A stretch of 64,000 nt of DNA from Dyadobacter sp. CY312 (GCF_021390535.1 NZ_JAJUXG010000024.1:1-64000), one strand, 5' to 3'. Shown: positions 43,926 to 53,304, counted from the first letter of the stretch. Made by a program: numbers and translations. Notes: generated from the letters alone by a model not told the origin.

Positions 43926-45014
43926 TTACAATCTTATTCCGAAACTAATCATATTTATTTTAGGTCCCCGGTTTTCTTCGTGCAGGGTATTCAAATCGTA
44001 ATTCACAAATAGGTCGACAAAATTCCGAAAGCCAAGTTCTGCTCCTATGCCATATCGAAAATCATTCAGGTAATAGTTCATACGCTCTCTATCTTTATCC
44101 TTGGTTCCTTCTCTTTGCGTTTTGGAATAACTTCCCAGACGATATCCTCCATAAACACCTGCACTGATGTAGGAAACAAAGGAATTACGAAAGCTAACCG
44201 TTGGCATCAAGGACAGATTCACATTGGGCACAACCAGTTTACTTTTTTTCATTTCTACCTCTTTACTATCTTCTATAATTGAATTAAACTCAACTCTTTC
44301 AGCTCCCTTTACTATGGTATTATTACCATCATACATCAGATTGTACCAGGAGAAGTCAACGCCTAAATCAAGATGAAAACTCGCTTTTTTACCGCTCGCG
44401 ATTTTGGCACTTGTGATATATCCAAGGCTCACAAATCTGGATCCGAAAGGTCGCAGGTCATAATCCTCTTTATTGTAGACACCTGGCTCGTTTGATCCGT
44501 AAGTGTTTAACCCCAAGGCAAAAGCAAATCCCTTTCTAGGACTGGATCCGCCACGTGATCGGGTAAAATTCTTCCCCAAACGTTTATAATCAATATCCTT
44601 GGAATCTTCGGCATCTTCGTCTTTCACGGAAACTCCGCCGGCATCAATTTTCACCTCTGTATCCCCATCCTTCACATGTATACCACGTATGCCGATCCTT
44701 ACATAATCCTCTTCTGATTTGTCTTTCACATATCGGTTGCCGTCAATTTCCTCTCTCAAATAAGTTGTATCTGCTTTGGTAGAATCCAGTCTTACCTGAA
44801 GATCTTTCAGCAGTGCGTTTAAGTCATACTTCATAATCTTATCCAACTCCTGCCGATTTTCTCCGTAAATGATGAGCCGTGTCTTATTTCCGAAAGTTAC
44901 GATGATGGAATCTTTTTGAACTTTGCCCTGAGACAAGCTGCTCACCCGTGCTTCCACACTGCTACCCAAAACAGATAGCAGTAAAATCAATGCTAAATAC
45001 AATTTAGTTTTCAT
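43926..45014 (-). CDS. Predicted outer-membrane beta-barrel-like protein
   Basis: The protein has 362 residues and a signal peptide MKTKLYLALILLLSVLGSSVEA. Residues about 40-150 are a charged, partly repetitive region (VRIGIRGIHVKDGDTEVKIDAGGVSVKDEDAEDSKD). From about 160 amphipathic strands follow (GFAFALGLNTYGS, ASFHLDLGVDFSWYNLMYD, SYISAGVYGGYRLGSY), and it ends KINMISFGIRL, with the terminal aromatic/hydrophobic strand of barrels. It is the last gene of the sigma/anti-sigma operon, so it may be the envelope output or sensor of that system. No named family. Confidence 0.7.
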   Translation of the reverse strand: MKTKLYLALILLLSVLGSSVEARVSSLSQGKVQKDSIIVTFGNKTRLIIYGENRQELDKIMKYDLNALLKDLQVRLDSTKADTTYLREEIDGNRYVKDKSEEDYVRIGIRGIHVKDGDTEVKIDAGGVSVKDEDAEDSKDIDYKRLGKNFTRSRGGSSPRKGFAFALGLNTYGSNEPGVYNKEDYDLRPFGSRFVSLGYITSAKIASGKKASFHLDLGVDFSWYNLMYDGNNTIVKGAERVEFNSIIEDSKEVEMKKSKLVVPNVNLSLMPTVSFRNSFVSYISAGVYGGYRLGSYSKTQREGTKDKDRERMNYYLNDFRYGIGAELGFRNFVDLFVNYDLNTLHEENRGPKINMISFGIRL

Positions 45015-45026
45015 GGCTAATAGATA

Positions 45027-45803
45027 TTATAGTTTTGTTCTCTCTTTAATATTTTGATATTTTTCTGATACTTTTTCCTCTCCGGTTTTTAATCTGTCAT
45101 CCACACGTGCTACAAGCGCCTTAGGATTAAAACCGACATCTTCCCAGTCAACAGTCTCGCCCTGCTTTGCATTTTTCAACTGACGGAATATTCTGGTGAA
45201 GCGCGACGGCTTTTCTTTTTCTTCATTCACAACCGGCTCTTCCACCCGAACAACAATTGTTCTGTTTTCCTGCTTAGGCACCTTTGTTTCAGTGAATGCA
45301 ACATGCGTGTTTTCCATGTTTTTGACAGTAGCTATTTCGGGTAGAGATATCTCAGACTGCGGTTCCAAAACGACAGGAGCATTAGTAGTTGCAAGCCGAG
45401 CTGGTTCATTCAACACCTCCTTCTCCTTTTGAACAACACGAGGAGAAATGCGGGGCCTCATCTTTTCAACTTTACTACTGATGTTTTTTTCCGGAACCAC
45501 CTCTGCCAACTCCACGGCCGCTTCCTGAGTAAGCTGAGGCTTGGCTGAGCCCTGCGGGATCTCTACCGGATTCTGATGACCAGCCAGCTGAGGTGTTACT
45601 TCTCCCGACTGATTGATCCAAACTGAATAACCTGCCATCAATGCAACTGCGACACCGGCTGCTGCATACCAGATCCACGCCGTCAAACGTCGCTCTTCCT
45701 TCTTTTTCCCCTGATTTAAACGATCCCATGCCGTAGCAGAAGGTTGTTTCTCTAAGCCATGGAGCTTAGTCCTGAAAATATCATCAATAGGATGCTTTTT
45801 CAT
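45027..45803 (-). CDS. Membrane anti-sigma-factor-like protein
   Basis: The protein has 258 residues. The N-terminal part (HPIDDIFRTKLHGLEKQPSATAWDRLNQGKKKEERR) resembles the cytoplasmic anti-sigma segment seen in many Cytophagales proteins. One transmembrane helix follows at about 42-62 (LTAWIWYAAAGVAVALMAGYSVW) and then a long, low-complexity periplasmic region. There is no zinc-finger motif. The start overlaps the sigma factor end by 20 bp. It likely holds the ECF sigma factor inactive at the membrane. This rests on gene order and architecture. Confidence 0.75.
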   Translation of the reverse strand: MKKHPIDDIFRTKLHGLEKQPSATAWDRLNQGKKKEERRLTAWIWYAAAGVAVALMAGYSVWINQSGEVTPQLAGHQNPVEIPQGSAKPQLTQEAAVELAEVVPEKNISSKVEKMRPRISPRVVQKEKEVLNEPARLATTNAPVVLEPQSEISLPEIATVKNMENTHVAFTETKVPKQENRTIVVRVEEPVVNEEKEKPSRFTRIFRQLKNAKQGETVDWEDVGFNPKALVARVDDRLKTGEEKVSEKYQNIKERTKL

Positions 45804-46374
45804 AATTCACTTTTTTTTTAAATCCTACTTCCCATTCTGCAACCATTTTTTGCAACAAAGCCCTCGCCCGGTGAAGCTGTGATTTGGACGTACTTTCTGT
45901 AATTCCCATCATTACGGCAATTTCGCTATGTGCATAACCTTCAATGGCATACAAGTTGAATACAGTTCTATAACCCACTGGCAAATCTCCGATAAGTTCC
46001 AGCAATTCCTCCGCGTTCAGGTTTTGATCTGCCAATGTATAATCCGGGATATTTTCTGCCTCATCAGATAATGTGTCCTCCAAAACCCTCTTCTGCTTCC
46101 TCAGATGTCCCAGTGCCTCATTGACCATGATCCTCCTTATCCAACCTTCAAAACTTCCTTCTCCGCTAAACTGATCAATTTTACTAAAAACCCTCATGAA
46201 CCCTTCCACCATAATGTCTTCGGCTATCATTTCGTCACCAGCATAGCGAAAACACAGCCCCAGCATGCGCGAGCTATATTTTTCGTACGCTTGTCGCTGT
46301 CCTTTTGGATCTTGCTTCCTAAGGGCTTTAACAAGCTGCGCTTCCTGATTAAATAATGATAAAATTCTACTCAT
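45784..46374 (-). CDS. ECF RNA polymerase sigma factor
   Basis: From the ATG at 46374 (MSRILSLFNQEAQLVKALRK) the protein has 196 residues. Region 2 reads KYSSRMLGLCFRYAGDEMIAEDIMVEGFMRVFSKIDQFSGEGSFEGWIRRIMVNEALGHLRK. Region 4 reads ELIGDLPVGYRTVFNLYAIEGYAHSEIAVMMGITESTSKSQLHRARALLQK. Both are complete. It directs polymerase to a regulon that probably includes its own operon. An anti-sigma-like gene overlaps its end. The regulon and signal are not visible here. Confidence 0.93.
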   Translation of the reverse strand: MSRILSLFNQEAQLVKALRKQDPKGQRQAYEKYSSRMLGLCFRYAGDEMIAEDIMVEGFMRVFSKIDQFSGEGSFEGWIRRIMVNEALGHLRKQKRVLEDTLSDEAENIPDYTLADQNLNAEELLELIGDLPVGYRTVFNLYAIEGYAHSEIAVMMGITESTSKSQLHRARALLQKMVAEWEVGFKKKVNYEKASY

Positions 46375-46604
46375 TCCATCTGGTGGTTTCGGTAGCAAGA
46401 TGCTTAATTATGTATCTGAGGTTGCATGAGCTCTCTATCTTTTTTAAAATAAAGAACCCTTTTTTATTGATCCATATTCTTGACAAACTCAAACACAAAC
46501 ATATCTAACTGAAAATCAAAAGAATATGCATTTACAAATAGCATTTACCAGTGAACCATAAAACTTCTTTTTCTCTCAAAAAAAATATATTGGGTTTCAT
46601 CTTT

Positions 46605-46612
46605 TAGCTTTG
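46605..46612 (+). promoter_or_regulatory. Possible -7 element of murI
   Basis: TAGCTTTG is an exact TAnnTTTG box 31 bp upstream of the murI ATG. No TTG lies about 19 bp upstream of it, so the -33 part is weak. Confidence 0.45.
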
Positions 46613-46642
46613 ATGTCATAATCTATATCAAAACACATTTGC

Positions 46643-47452
46643 ATGTTTGATTCAACGGCTCCGATAGGAATATTTGATAGCGGTATTGGCGGGATGACCG
46701 TCGCCAGCGCTGTAACACGACTTTTACCAAAAGAAAATACCATCTATTTTGGTGATACGGCCCATCTGCCGTATGGTGATAAATCAACAGCCGCAATTCA
46801 GGCATATTCTATAAAGATCTGCAACATGCTTTTACAGCAAAATTGTAAACTGATACTGATTGCCTGTAATTCTGCCTCAGCTGCTGCATTTGAACTTGTG
46901 AAAGAATATGTCGGGAGCAAGGCGCACGTCCTGAACGTAATTGACCCGGTTGTCGATTATATCAAGGAACATTACGATGGGAAAAGTATTGGACTGATCG
47001 GGACAAAACAAACAGTGCTTTCTAATGTGTACAAAAAGAAAGTAGATGCACTAAACAAGAACATTCAGTTAAAATCGCTGGCAACGCCATTGCTAGCCCC
47101 AATGATTGAAGAAGGATTTTTCGACAATAACATCAGCGAAAGCATTATATCCAGCTATTTGTCCGATCAATCTTTGAAAGATATTGAGGCACTTATCCTG
47201 GGTTGTACACACTATCCGCTTATAAAAAAACAAATAGCCTCATTTTACGGAAGCGATGTTGAGATTCTGGATAGCTCAGAAATTGTGGCCAATTCGCTCC
47301 GCGCCATATTGGATCAACATTATCTGATCAATGAAAAAGGAGAAGGTAAACGGCAATTTTATGTTTCCGATTATACCCTCTCCTTTGAACAGTCTACCAA
47401 TATATTTTTCGGCCGGCAAATCCAGCTGGAACATTATCCTCTCTGGGAATAA
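46643..47452 (+). CDS. murI: Glutamate racemase
   Basis: A protein of 269 residues: PIGIFDSGIGGMTVASAVTRLLP, YFGDTAHLPYGDKS, LIACNSASAAAF with the first catalytic cysteine, and ALILGCTHYPLI with the second cysteine followed by His. It makes D-glutamate for peptidoglycan in the cytoplasm. It stands alone on the plus strand, and its stop abuts the stop of the GH106-type gene with no spacer. Confidence 0.97.
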   Translation: MFDSTAPIGIFDSGIGGMTVASAVTRLLPKENTIYFGDTAHLPYGDKSTAAIQAYSIKICNMLLQQNCKLILIACNSASAAAFELVKEYVGSKAHVLNVIDPVVDYIKEHYDGKSIGLIGTKQTVLSNVYKKKVDALNKNIQLKSLATPLLAPMIEEGFFDNNISESIISSYLSDQSLKDIEALILGCTHYPLIKKQIASFYGSDVEILDSSEIVANSLRAILDQHYLINEKGEGKRQFYVSDYTLSFEQSTNIFFGRQIQLEHYPLWE

Positions 47453-49981
47453 TTATTCATTGTAAATGATTTTTACCGGCCCTAATAATCCCGAAGGCAT
47501 TGGCTTCCATGCCGATGCATCGAATGGCTTGTAGGTAATATCAGCTACGTTGATATCATAGAATTTTTTCCAGTCCGGAGTCTGTTTATCTCTAAGGCGC
47601 ATGTAATTGGCCGACAAATTGGTAACCTCGATTTCCAACAGGTTACCCTTCGTTTTCAAAATCCCCGGCTTTACGTCAGCAATAAAAGGAATTGACCAAT
47701 AAGTGCCGATATCTTCCCCGTTGATCTTTATAGAAGCCACTTCCCTTACGTCTCCCAAGTCCAGTTGCAATTCACTCTTATTAACGACAGACTTGGGTAC
47801 ATCAAATTTCACAGTGTATTTCGCCGTTCCGGAAAAATAAACGGCTGAGTCAGGAAGTTGGGTCCATGAATCAAGGGTTTTGATCTTTGCACCTTTTGGC
47901 AAAGACGGCCTTCCCTTCAGAAATGTAACATCCCACGTGCCATTAACTGCAAAATCTCTTTTGATAACGACAGGATTGCGTGCATTCTTGACCCCTTCCG
48001 AAGCTTCTTCCAAAAAGCAGGACTGCCCCGGCAACAGTTTCAGATAAGCCTGAGATATGCCTGCACTGTCACGAAGGGTCATTAAAGATTTACCAGACAT
48101 CGGATCGTTTTTAGATATAAGCCTTGCCTTACCCAATGTTATCCAACCCTCTGAGAACCTGTTTGAAAGATTACTCACAAAATAAATTGCCTTACCCTCT
48201 TTATTTTTCTTTCGGATATAGGTCAGCCCTTTTTTTGCCAACTCCTCTTGTACAACACCATTTTTCAAAAGCATTTGATCCACATCATCGCCTACCTGTG
48301 TAGCTGGTAGTTTTTTTAGTTCAGTAATCTGATCTGTAAATGTCTTCTGTCTTTCTTCACGCGCTGCCATACCCGTTACGGTATCCGGCATTTTACCCTG
48401 AAAAATAACTCTACCTCCGGCACGGGCAAGCCTAAGAATCTGATTAAGTGTTTCAGCAGGCATGTAGGTTTCTGCCGGAATCAAAAGCGTTTTATACGAA
48501 GCGGCCTCCGAAGCCAAATTTCCTTTTTCATCGATCTTTAACCTGTCCAACTGCCGATCCGAAACATAATCAAATGAATAACCTTCGTTCCATAATTTTT
48601 GAGAGAGTTTCCCAAACGGCAAATCAAGCAGCCAGCGGTCTACATGGTGTACTTCCAGAAGATTAATTCCCCCCGAAGATTTTGAAGGTTTGGCCCATAG
48701 ATCGTGTATTGGGAAATATACCAATACGTCGTTATCGGGTTTGCTATCCTGTAATATGGTCTGGCAATTTTCGACGTACTTATTCAATAATGAAAAATGT
48801 TCTGCAAAGTGCGAGGTAGGTCCAAAATTCGTGGAAGCGTAAAACAACCATCCCGGATATGCCTCGTCAATGGGAGAATAGGTTGTTCCGTGGTAAAAAA
48901 TATGATTGATTCCCGAAACAAACAACTGGTCGATCTGAGGTTTGATCTGGGAAAGAGATACTTTAAAGTGGTTTGCAAGCCAGGTAGCTGTTTCTGAACT
49001 CACCAGCTTTTTACCCGAAAAATGAGCCGCAGAAGACGCGAACTTCATCGCCAATGGATTTGGCGTCCCAAATTGTTTGATCGAGTAATCCGTATCCACT
49101 CTCAGGCCAGGAATTGAGAATCGGCTTGTACCAAATGATTCCGTTTCCGGGATATCGGCTTCGTCATACAGATCCAACAAATTACCTGGTGAACCATGAG
49201 CCTGATAACGGGTTAGAAAGTTATGATCCTTACTCCACTTCGCCCACTGATTAGCATAACGTTCCCGAAGCAGCTCGGCGAGAGTCTGTTTGTAATCCAT
49301 CCGTACAAACTCAGCATCCACTTTATTAACCGAATCTTTCAGCAGAGAGAGCATCGGTTTCAGATCGTAACCACGTCTTGCTTCAAACTCCTTTAAAAAA
49401 TCCTCCGTCCAGTTGGCACCGTAAGCCTCGTAGGAATCCATGTACATGGAGCGAGGTTTCTCTTTTGTATTTGCAAAGGCAGAATCAAACCGTGTCAGAT
49501 ATTGAGACATTGCACTTTTATGGTACGGATCAAACACCAATCCTTCTCCACCAGGCGCTGCACGTTTAACCATCTGTTTTGTATTCTTCACGGCTGGCTC
49601 ACCATCTATCACCTCCATTTGTTTCGCTCCGAGCGTAGTAGGTATGTTAGGTCCGCCAAAAGGCCATCCTGTTCCTGTTGTCATGTCTACACCCAGTCCA
49701 AGTCTTTTTCCCGCTCCGACTGTATGCTGCATCATGTCGAGCCATTTGGGGCTCAGAAATGGTATAAAATCAGCCTCAGCTCCCTTTGCTCCGTAAATCG
49801 GGATAATGTGTACACCACCCACACCCGCTTTCTGAAAGATTTCAAGTTGCTTGGTGATATCCTGCTTCTTCACAGCACTGCCCATCCACCACCAGTATGT
49901 CCAGGGTTTGGCTGTGGAAATGTTCTGAGCACTCGTGTTGATACAAGGGAATGTTAGTAAGAAAAAAAGTATATATCGCAT
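47453..49981 (-). CDS. GH106-type alpha-L-rhamnosidase-like protein
   Basis: From the ATG at 49981 the 842-residue protein has signal peptide MRYILFFLLTFPCINTSAQ. TYWWWMGSAVKKQDITKQLEIFQKAGVGGVHIIPIYGA is the typical start of GH106-like barrels. YMDSYEAYGANWTEDFLKEFEARRGYDL holds the conserved acid region, and ISGINHIFYHGTTY fits the barrel end. A C-terminal galactose-binding-like sandwich (SELQLDLGDVREVASIKINGEDIGT) follows. It is shorter than many family members. It probably acts on rhamnose-containing glycans in the periplasm or outside. Confidence 0.85.
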   Translation of the reverse strand: MRYILFFLLTFPCINTSAQNISTAKPWTYWWWMGSAVKKQDITKQLEIFQKAGVGGVHIIPIYGAKGAEADFIPFLSPKWLDMMQHTVGAGKRLGLGVDMTTGTGWPFGGPNIPTTLGAKQMEVIDGEPAVKNTKQMVKRAAPGGEGLVFDPYHKSAMSQYLTRFDSAFANTKEKPRSMYMDSYEAYGANWTEDFLKEFEARRGYDLKPMLSLLKDSVNKVDAEFVRMDYKQTLAELLRERYANQWAKWSKDHNFLTRYQAHGSPGNLLDLYDEADIPETESFGTSRFSIPGLRVDTDYSIKQFGTPNPLAMKFASSAAHFSGKKLVSSETATWLANHFKVSLSQIKPQIDQLFVSGINHIFYHGTTYSPIDEAYPGWLFYASTNFGPTSHFAEHFSLLNKYVENCQTILQDSKPDNDVLVYFPIHDLWAKPSKSSGGINLLEVHHVDRWLLDLPFGKLSQKLWNEGYSFDYVSDRQLDRLKIDEKGNLASEAASYKTLLIPAETYMPAETLNQILRLARAGGRVIFQGKMPDTVTGMAAREERQKTFTDQITELKKLPATQVGDDVDQMLLKNGVVQEELAKKGLTYIRKKNKEGKAIYFVSNLSNRFSEGWITLGKARLISKNDPMSGKSLMTLRDSAGISQAYLKLLPGQSCFLEEASEGVKNARNPVVIKRDFAVNGTWDVTFLKGRPSLPKGAKIKTLDSWTQLPDSAVYFSGTAKYTVKFDVPKSVVNKSELQLDLGDVREVASIKINGEDIGTYWSIPFIADVKPGILKTKGNLLEIEVTNLSANYMRLRDKQTPDWKKFYDINVADITYKPFDASAWKPMPSGLLGPVKIIYNE

Positions 49982-50125
49982 ATTTAAAAACATTTTTGAA
50001 GTAAAGACGGCACCGGGTTTTCTTACCCTTCATTTTGCTTTTTTTTCACCGCATTTTAAGTTGCCTGACAATAAAAAAGCGGAATCATTACTGACCCCGC
50101 CGGCACTTATTCATGGTGATAATTA

Positions 50126-50413
50126 CTAATTCTGTTGGTAAGCCTGTCTGAGTCTCGAATTGATAAACTCACGCTCCTGTTGGTTTTTCTTACTATTACG
50201 ATACCATAGGTATCCTATCACTCCTACGATAAGATAGGGCATTACAAATAGGTAAACGATGCCCGTATTCAGCCCCACTCCTACATTGTTACGACCATTA
50301 CCCATGGAACTCTCTACGCTCCCTCTGCACATGGCACATTGTGCCCACAGATCTGCTGATGAAAGAACCAGCAAAGCCAACATTCCTACGAATACTAACG
50401 CAAATTTTTTCAT
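50126..50413 (-). CDS. Small membrane protein of the oxidase cluster (CAMC motif)
   Basis: The protein has 95 residues: signal peptide MKKFALVFVGMLALLVLSSADLWA, then QCAMCRGSVESS with a Cys-x-x-Cys pair on the periplasmic side, a transmembrane helix (NTGIVYLFVMPYLIVGVIGYLWY) and a short basic cytoplasmic tail. It overlaps the DUF420 gene by 4 bp, so it is part of the respiratory operon. A role in oxidase assembly or copper/heme handling is suggested by context only. No known family name. Confidence 0.75.
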   Translation of the reverse strand: MKKFALVFVGMLALLVLSSADLWAQCAMCRGSVESSMGNGRNNVGVGLNTGIVYLFVMPYLIVGVIGYLWYRNSKKNQQEREFINSRLRQAYQQN

Positions 50414-50955
50414 ACGTAATAAGGACTAATCATTAGGTAAACGATCACACCGCTAATACTTACATAAAGCCATATAGGAAATGCGTATTTGACGGCTTTC
50501 CTATGTTGTGGCAATTGATTCGTGATCCCAAAATATACTGCTCTCAGAACAAACCACACAACTCCTATTGACAATACGATATGCGATATCAATAAAAAGT
50601 AATAGGTGAATCTTAGTGTACTCCCAGTGCCGCCAAAAGGCGTAGATTCATTGGAAATGTGATACAATATGTAACAAACCAAAAAAACAGCTCCTAACAC
50701 AAATGCAGACATCATCATTTGTCTGTGTGCATTACGATTATTCTTTTTAATGAAATAGTAACCCAAAATGAGAAACAGCGCAGTTAATGAATTAATAACG
50801 CCGATTACGTGTGGAAGCACTTTGGTCCACGCTCCTAGCTCTACTTTCTGACGAATACCAAGGATTGCCGCAACCGCTACCGGAATGACAATCGCTAGTA
50901 CATTAATTATACGCTCGTATTTCTTTTGATTTTTATCTAATAATAAAGTGGCCAT
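50410..50955 (-). CDS. DUF420 membrane protein
   Basis: The protein has 181 residues and five transmembrane helices: IINVLAIVIPVAVAAILGI, VIGVINSLTALFLILGYYFI, MMMSAFVLGAVFLVCYILYH, YYFLLISHIVLSIGVVWFVL and FPIWLYVSISGVIVYLM. HRQMMMSAF and LLISHI are the family histidine positions. DUF420 proteins are linked with cytochrome oxidases and related to heme O/A insertion by context. The gene lies between sco and the small CAMC gene. Confidence 0.9.
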   Translation of the reverse strand: MATLLLDKNQKKYERIINVLAIVIPVAVAAILGIRQKVELGAWTKVLPHVIGVINSLTALFLILGYYFIKKNNRNAHRQMMMSAFVLGAVFLVCYILYHISNESTPFGGTGSTLRFTYYFLLISHIVLSIGVVWFVLRAVYFGITNQLPQHRKAVKYAFPIWLYVSISGVIVYLMISPYYV

Positions 50956-50957
50956 AT

Positions 50958-51548
50958 CTATTTTTCAAACCCTTGGTCGTCTATACTCAATATCTTAATC
51001 TCCGCCATCAGCCGATCCGTCTCTTCTGAATCAGCTCCATTGTAATAACCTCTTATGTGCCCATCACGGTCTATCAGCATCCATCTGTTTTCCGGAGCAC
51101 CAATCTTTTTAGTATCTACAAATTCATTCCATTTAAGAATGCTATCCCGATCGTGGCTGCTTAACTGAATATTACGCCATCCCGCCTTGGCAACACTACT
51201 ATCCGAAACTGTACGCTCATGCAGTGATAGTAACTCAAGCCCTTTCACCCCTTCTTGGAGAGCATAAATACGATTCAGATTGTCACGCATAACTCGGCAG
51301 CTGTCATCACATTGCTCGCTGAGATAACTTACAACGGTGAGGTTACCATTTAAAGCGAGTTTCTCACCCGAAACTGTGTAAAACAATGTATCGCCATTGT
51401 TTCCCCTGATCAAACCCTGCGTATCTGTTACAGGATGATAAAACGGAACGTTGTAGTGATTGGTTGCAAAGAAGCGCAGGAAGGTAAAAATCAAAGCCGG
51501 TATTACTAATGTAACGATCAGTAATCCGGCTTTGCCATATTTTTTCAT
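50958..51548 (-). CDS. SCO1/SenC-type copper chaperone
   Basis: The protein has 196 residues. The N-terminal membrane anchor is GKAGLLIVTLVIPALIFTFL. YLSEQCDDSCRVMRDNL holds the copper-binding CxxxC, and LIDRDGHIRGYYNG contains the matching histidine region of the thioredoxin-like fold. It would deliver copper to the CuA site of the oxidase subunit II. It is in the middle of the oxidase operon. Confidence 0.88.
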   Translation of the reverse strand: MKKYGKAGLLIVTLVIPALIFTFLRFFATNHYNVPFYHPVTDTQGLIRGNNGDTLFYTVSGEKLALNGNLTVVSYLSEQCDDSCRVMRDNLNRIYALQEGVKGLELLSLHERTVSDSSVAKAGWRNIQLSSHDRDSILKWNEFVDTKKIGAPENRWMLIDRDGHIRGYYNGADSEETDRLMAEIKILSIDDQGFEK

Positions 51549-51559
51549 ATTAATCTAAC

Positions 51560-51889
51560 TCAACCAAAGATGGCCTGGAAAATTGCATCTCCTTCCAGAA
51601 GAAGAGCTAAAATCAACCACGCAACGAAAATAATAGGAACCAATATCGACCATATTAACGACTTGGCCTCATGTTTTAAGTGCATAAATTCACCAACAAT
51701 GTAGAATGCTTTCACAATCGTCATTACAATGAAAATACTGATTTTTAAAACACCATGAGGTACTGTGAAGGCGATGACGAATTCCAGTGCCGTCAGGATC
51801 AAAAGTATCCAGAAAGTTTTCCAGATTGCTTTACGCTGCTCCGCACCTGCGTTAGGATCCTGATTGTGTATATGATGAACTTCTGACAT
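51560..51889 (-). CDS. Cytochrome c oxidase subunit IV (caa3 type)
   Basis: The protein has 109 residues and three transmembrane helices: FWILLILTALEFVIAFTV, KISIFIVMTIVKAFYIVGEFMHL, and LIWSILVPIIFVAWLILALL. The histidine-rich N-terminus VHHIHNQDPN precedes them. FYIVGEFMHLKHE is characteristic of prokaryotic COX IV subunits. It follows the subunit III genes by 31 bp. Confidence 0.9.
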   Translation of the reverse strand: MSEVHHIHNQDPNAGAEQRKAIWKTFWILLILTALEFVIAFTVPHGVLKISIFIVMTIVKAFYIVGEFMHLKHEAKSLIWSILVPIIFVAWLILALLLEGDAIFQAIFG

Positions 51890-51920
51890 ATGATCTAATG
51901 ATTAAAAACGTTTCTGATAG

Positions 51921-52691
51921 TTAAACCAAATAAAAGAATGTAAATACAAATACCCAAACAAGGTCAACAAAGTGCCAGTATAGACCTACTTTCTCTACCA
52001 TTTCATAACTTCCACGTTTGTCATAGAATCCTGTGGCAGCACGGAAGAAGATAAGAATATTCAAAATCACACCACTAAATACGTGCGTTCCGTGGAAACC
52101 GGTGATGAAGAAAAAGAAGTCCGCAAATGCAGGAGGTCCGTATTGGTTTTCAGTCAGATTAGCCCCGAAGACCGTTTTGGTAACTTCCACTCCATTTTCT
52201 ATTACCTTGAAAACTGAACCAGTATCTGTTCCATGTATAAAGTGAGACCATTCCCAAGCCTGGCATCCAAGGAAGGTAAAACCTCCTAAGATTGTCCATA
52301 ACATATATTTTTCAACTCCTGCACGATCCATCCGATGCCCGGCTTCCACTGCAAGTACCATCGTTACACTACTTGCAATAAGAATGAATGTCATGATACC
52401 GACAAACACAAGAGGTAACGACATTCCATGCAGGAATGGAACCGCTTCATATACTCTTTCTGGTATAGGCCAGTATAGATTTGAAAACTTGAAATCAGCA
52501 AAATCACCTAAGTATGCAGGAAAGCTAAATCTCTGATACCCATAAGATACGAGTAGTGCAGAGAAAGTAAACGTATCCGATATGAGGAAAAACCACATCA
52601 TCAGTTTACCGTAACTCGCTTTCATCGGCTCAATACCTCCCATCCACATTTTGGGTTCTACTGAGCCAGGTGTTGTTACATGTGCAGCCAT
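51921..52691 (-). CDS. Cytochrome c oxidase subunit III, long form
   Basis: The protein has 256 residues. MKASYGKLMMWFFLISDTFTFSALLVSYG is the first helix pair. LGCQAWEWSHFI and FFFFITGFHGTHVFSGVILNILIFF with GLYWHFVDLVWVFVFTFFYLV are the subunit III signatures, including the conserved GxHGxHV. It is an inner-membrane subunit near the proton-entry side of the oxidase. A shorter subunit III gene lies directly upstream. Confidence 0.95.
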   Translation of the reverse strand: MAAHVTTPGSVEPKMWMGGIEPMKASYGKLMMWFFLISDTFTFSALLVSYGYQRFSFPAYLGDFADFKFSNLYWPIPERVYEAVPFLHGMSLPLVFVGIMTFILIASSVTMVLAVEAGHRMDRAGVEKYMLWTILGGFTFLGCQAWEWSHFIHGTDTGSVFKVIENGVEVTKTVFGANLTENQYGPPAFADFFFFITGFHGTHVFSGVILNILIFFRAATGFYDKRGSYEMVEKVGLYWHFVDLVWVFVFTFFYLV

Positions 52692-52704
52692 TGGTGAAAA
52701 ATTA

Positions 52705-53301
52705 TCAATTAAAAGTCAATAAAAAAACAAAAAGGTATAACCAGAGAATATCAAGAAAGTGCCAGTATGTGGTACATATCTGAATTCTCCTCAGATTCTT
52801 AGAATGAACATTTAAGCGGAAGCTTGCTGTTAACGCGGTTACCAAAACAATCAAACCAGTGATGATATGGAAACCGTGCAAACCGGTGAAAACATAAAAA
52901 AACGATCCTGATGGGTTTCCTACAAAGTAAACGTTCATCGCCACCAGTTGTTTCCAGCCTTCAAATTGCATCCACAGGAATAACAAGCCCAACACAAAAG
53001 TAATAGAAATTGCTATTTTCAATTGTTTGAACTGATCTTTTTTTGCTGCCAAATATGCCCAGTGCATTACTACACTACTTGCAATCAATACCCCGGTGCT
53101 ATACCAGAATATCTTTGGCATCTCAAATTCAAGCCAGTTTCCTTCCGCTCTTCTTACCAGATACGCACTCGTTTGAGATGCAAAAAGCATGATGATGCTC
53201 ACAAGGAACAACCACAGTATAAACTTAACCGGATCCATTGCTAATGGAGCCTTTGGTTCTCTATCTAAATTAACTTGCTGAATATTCTCCATCTCTTTCA
53301 A
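52705..53301 (-). CDS. Cytochrome c oxidase subunit III, short form
   Basis: The protein has 198 residues with five transmembrane helices. FILWLFLVSIIMLFASQTSAYLVRR matches helix 3 of longer subunits, and FYVFTGLHGFHIITGLIVL then TTYWHFLDILWLYLFVFLLTF match the GLHGxH and YWHFxD motifs. With the long form downstream, the operon has two subunit III paralogues in tandem, as in other Cytophagales. Confidence 0.93.
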   Translation of the reverse strand: MKEMENIQQVNLDREPKAPLAMDPVKFILWLFLVSIIMLFASQTSAYLVRRAEGNWLEFEMPKIFWYSTGVLIASSVVMHWAYLAAKKDQFKQLKIAISITFVLGLLFLWMQFEGWKQLVAMNVYFVGNPSGSFFYVFTGLHGFHIITGLIVLVTALTASFRLNVHSKNLRRIQICTTYWHFLDILWLYLFVFLLTFN

Positions 53302-53304
53302 TTA

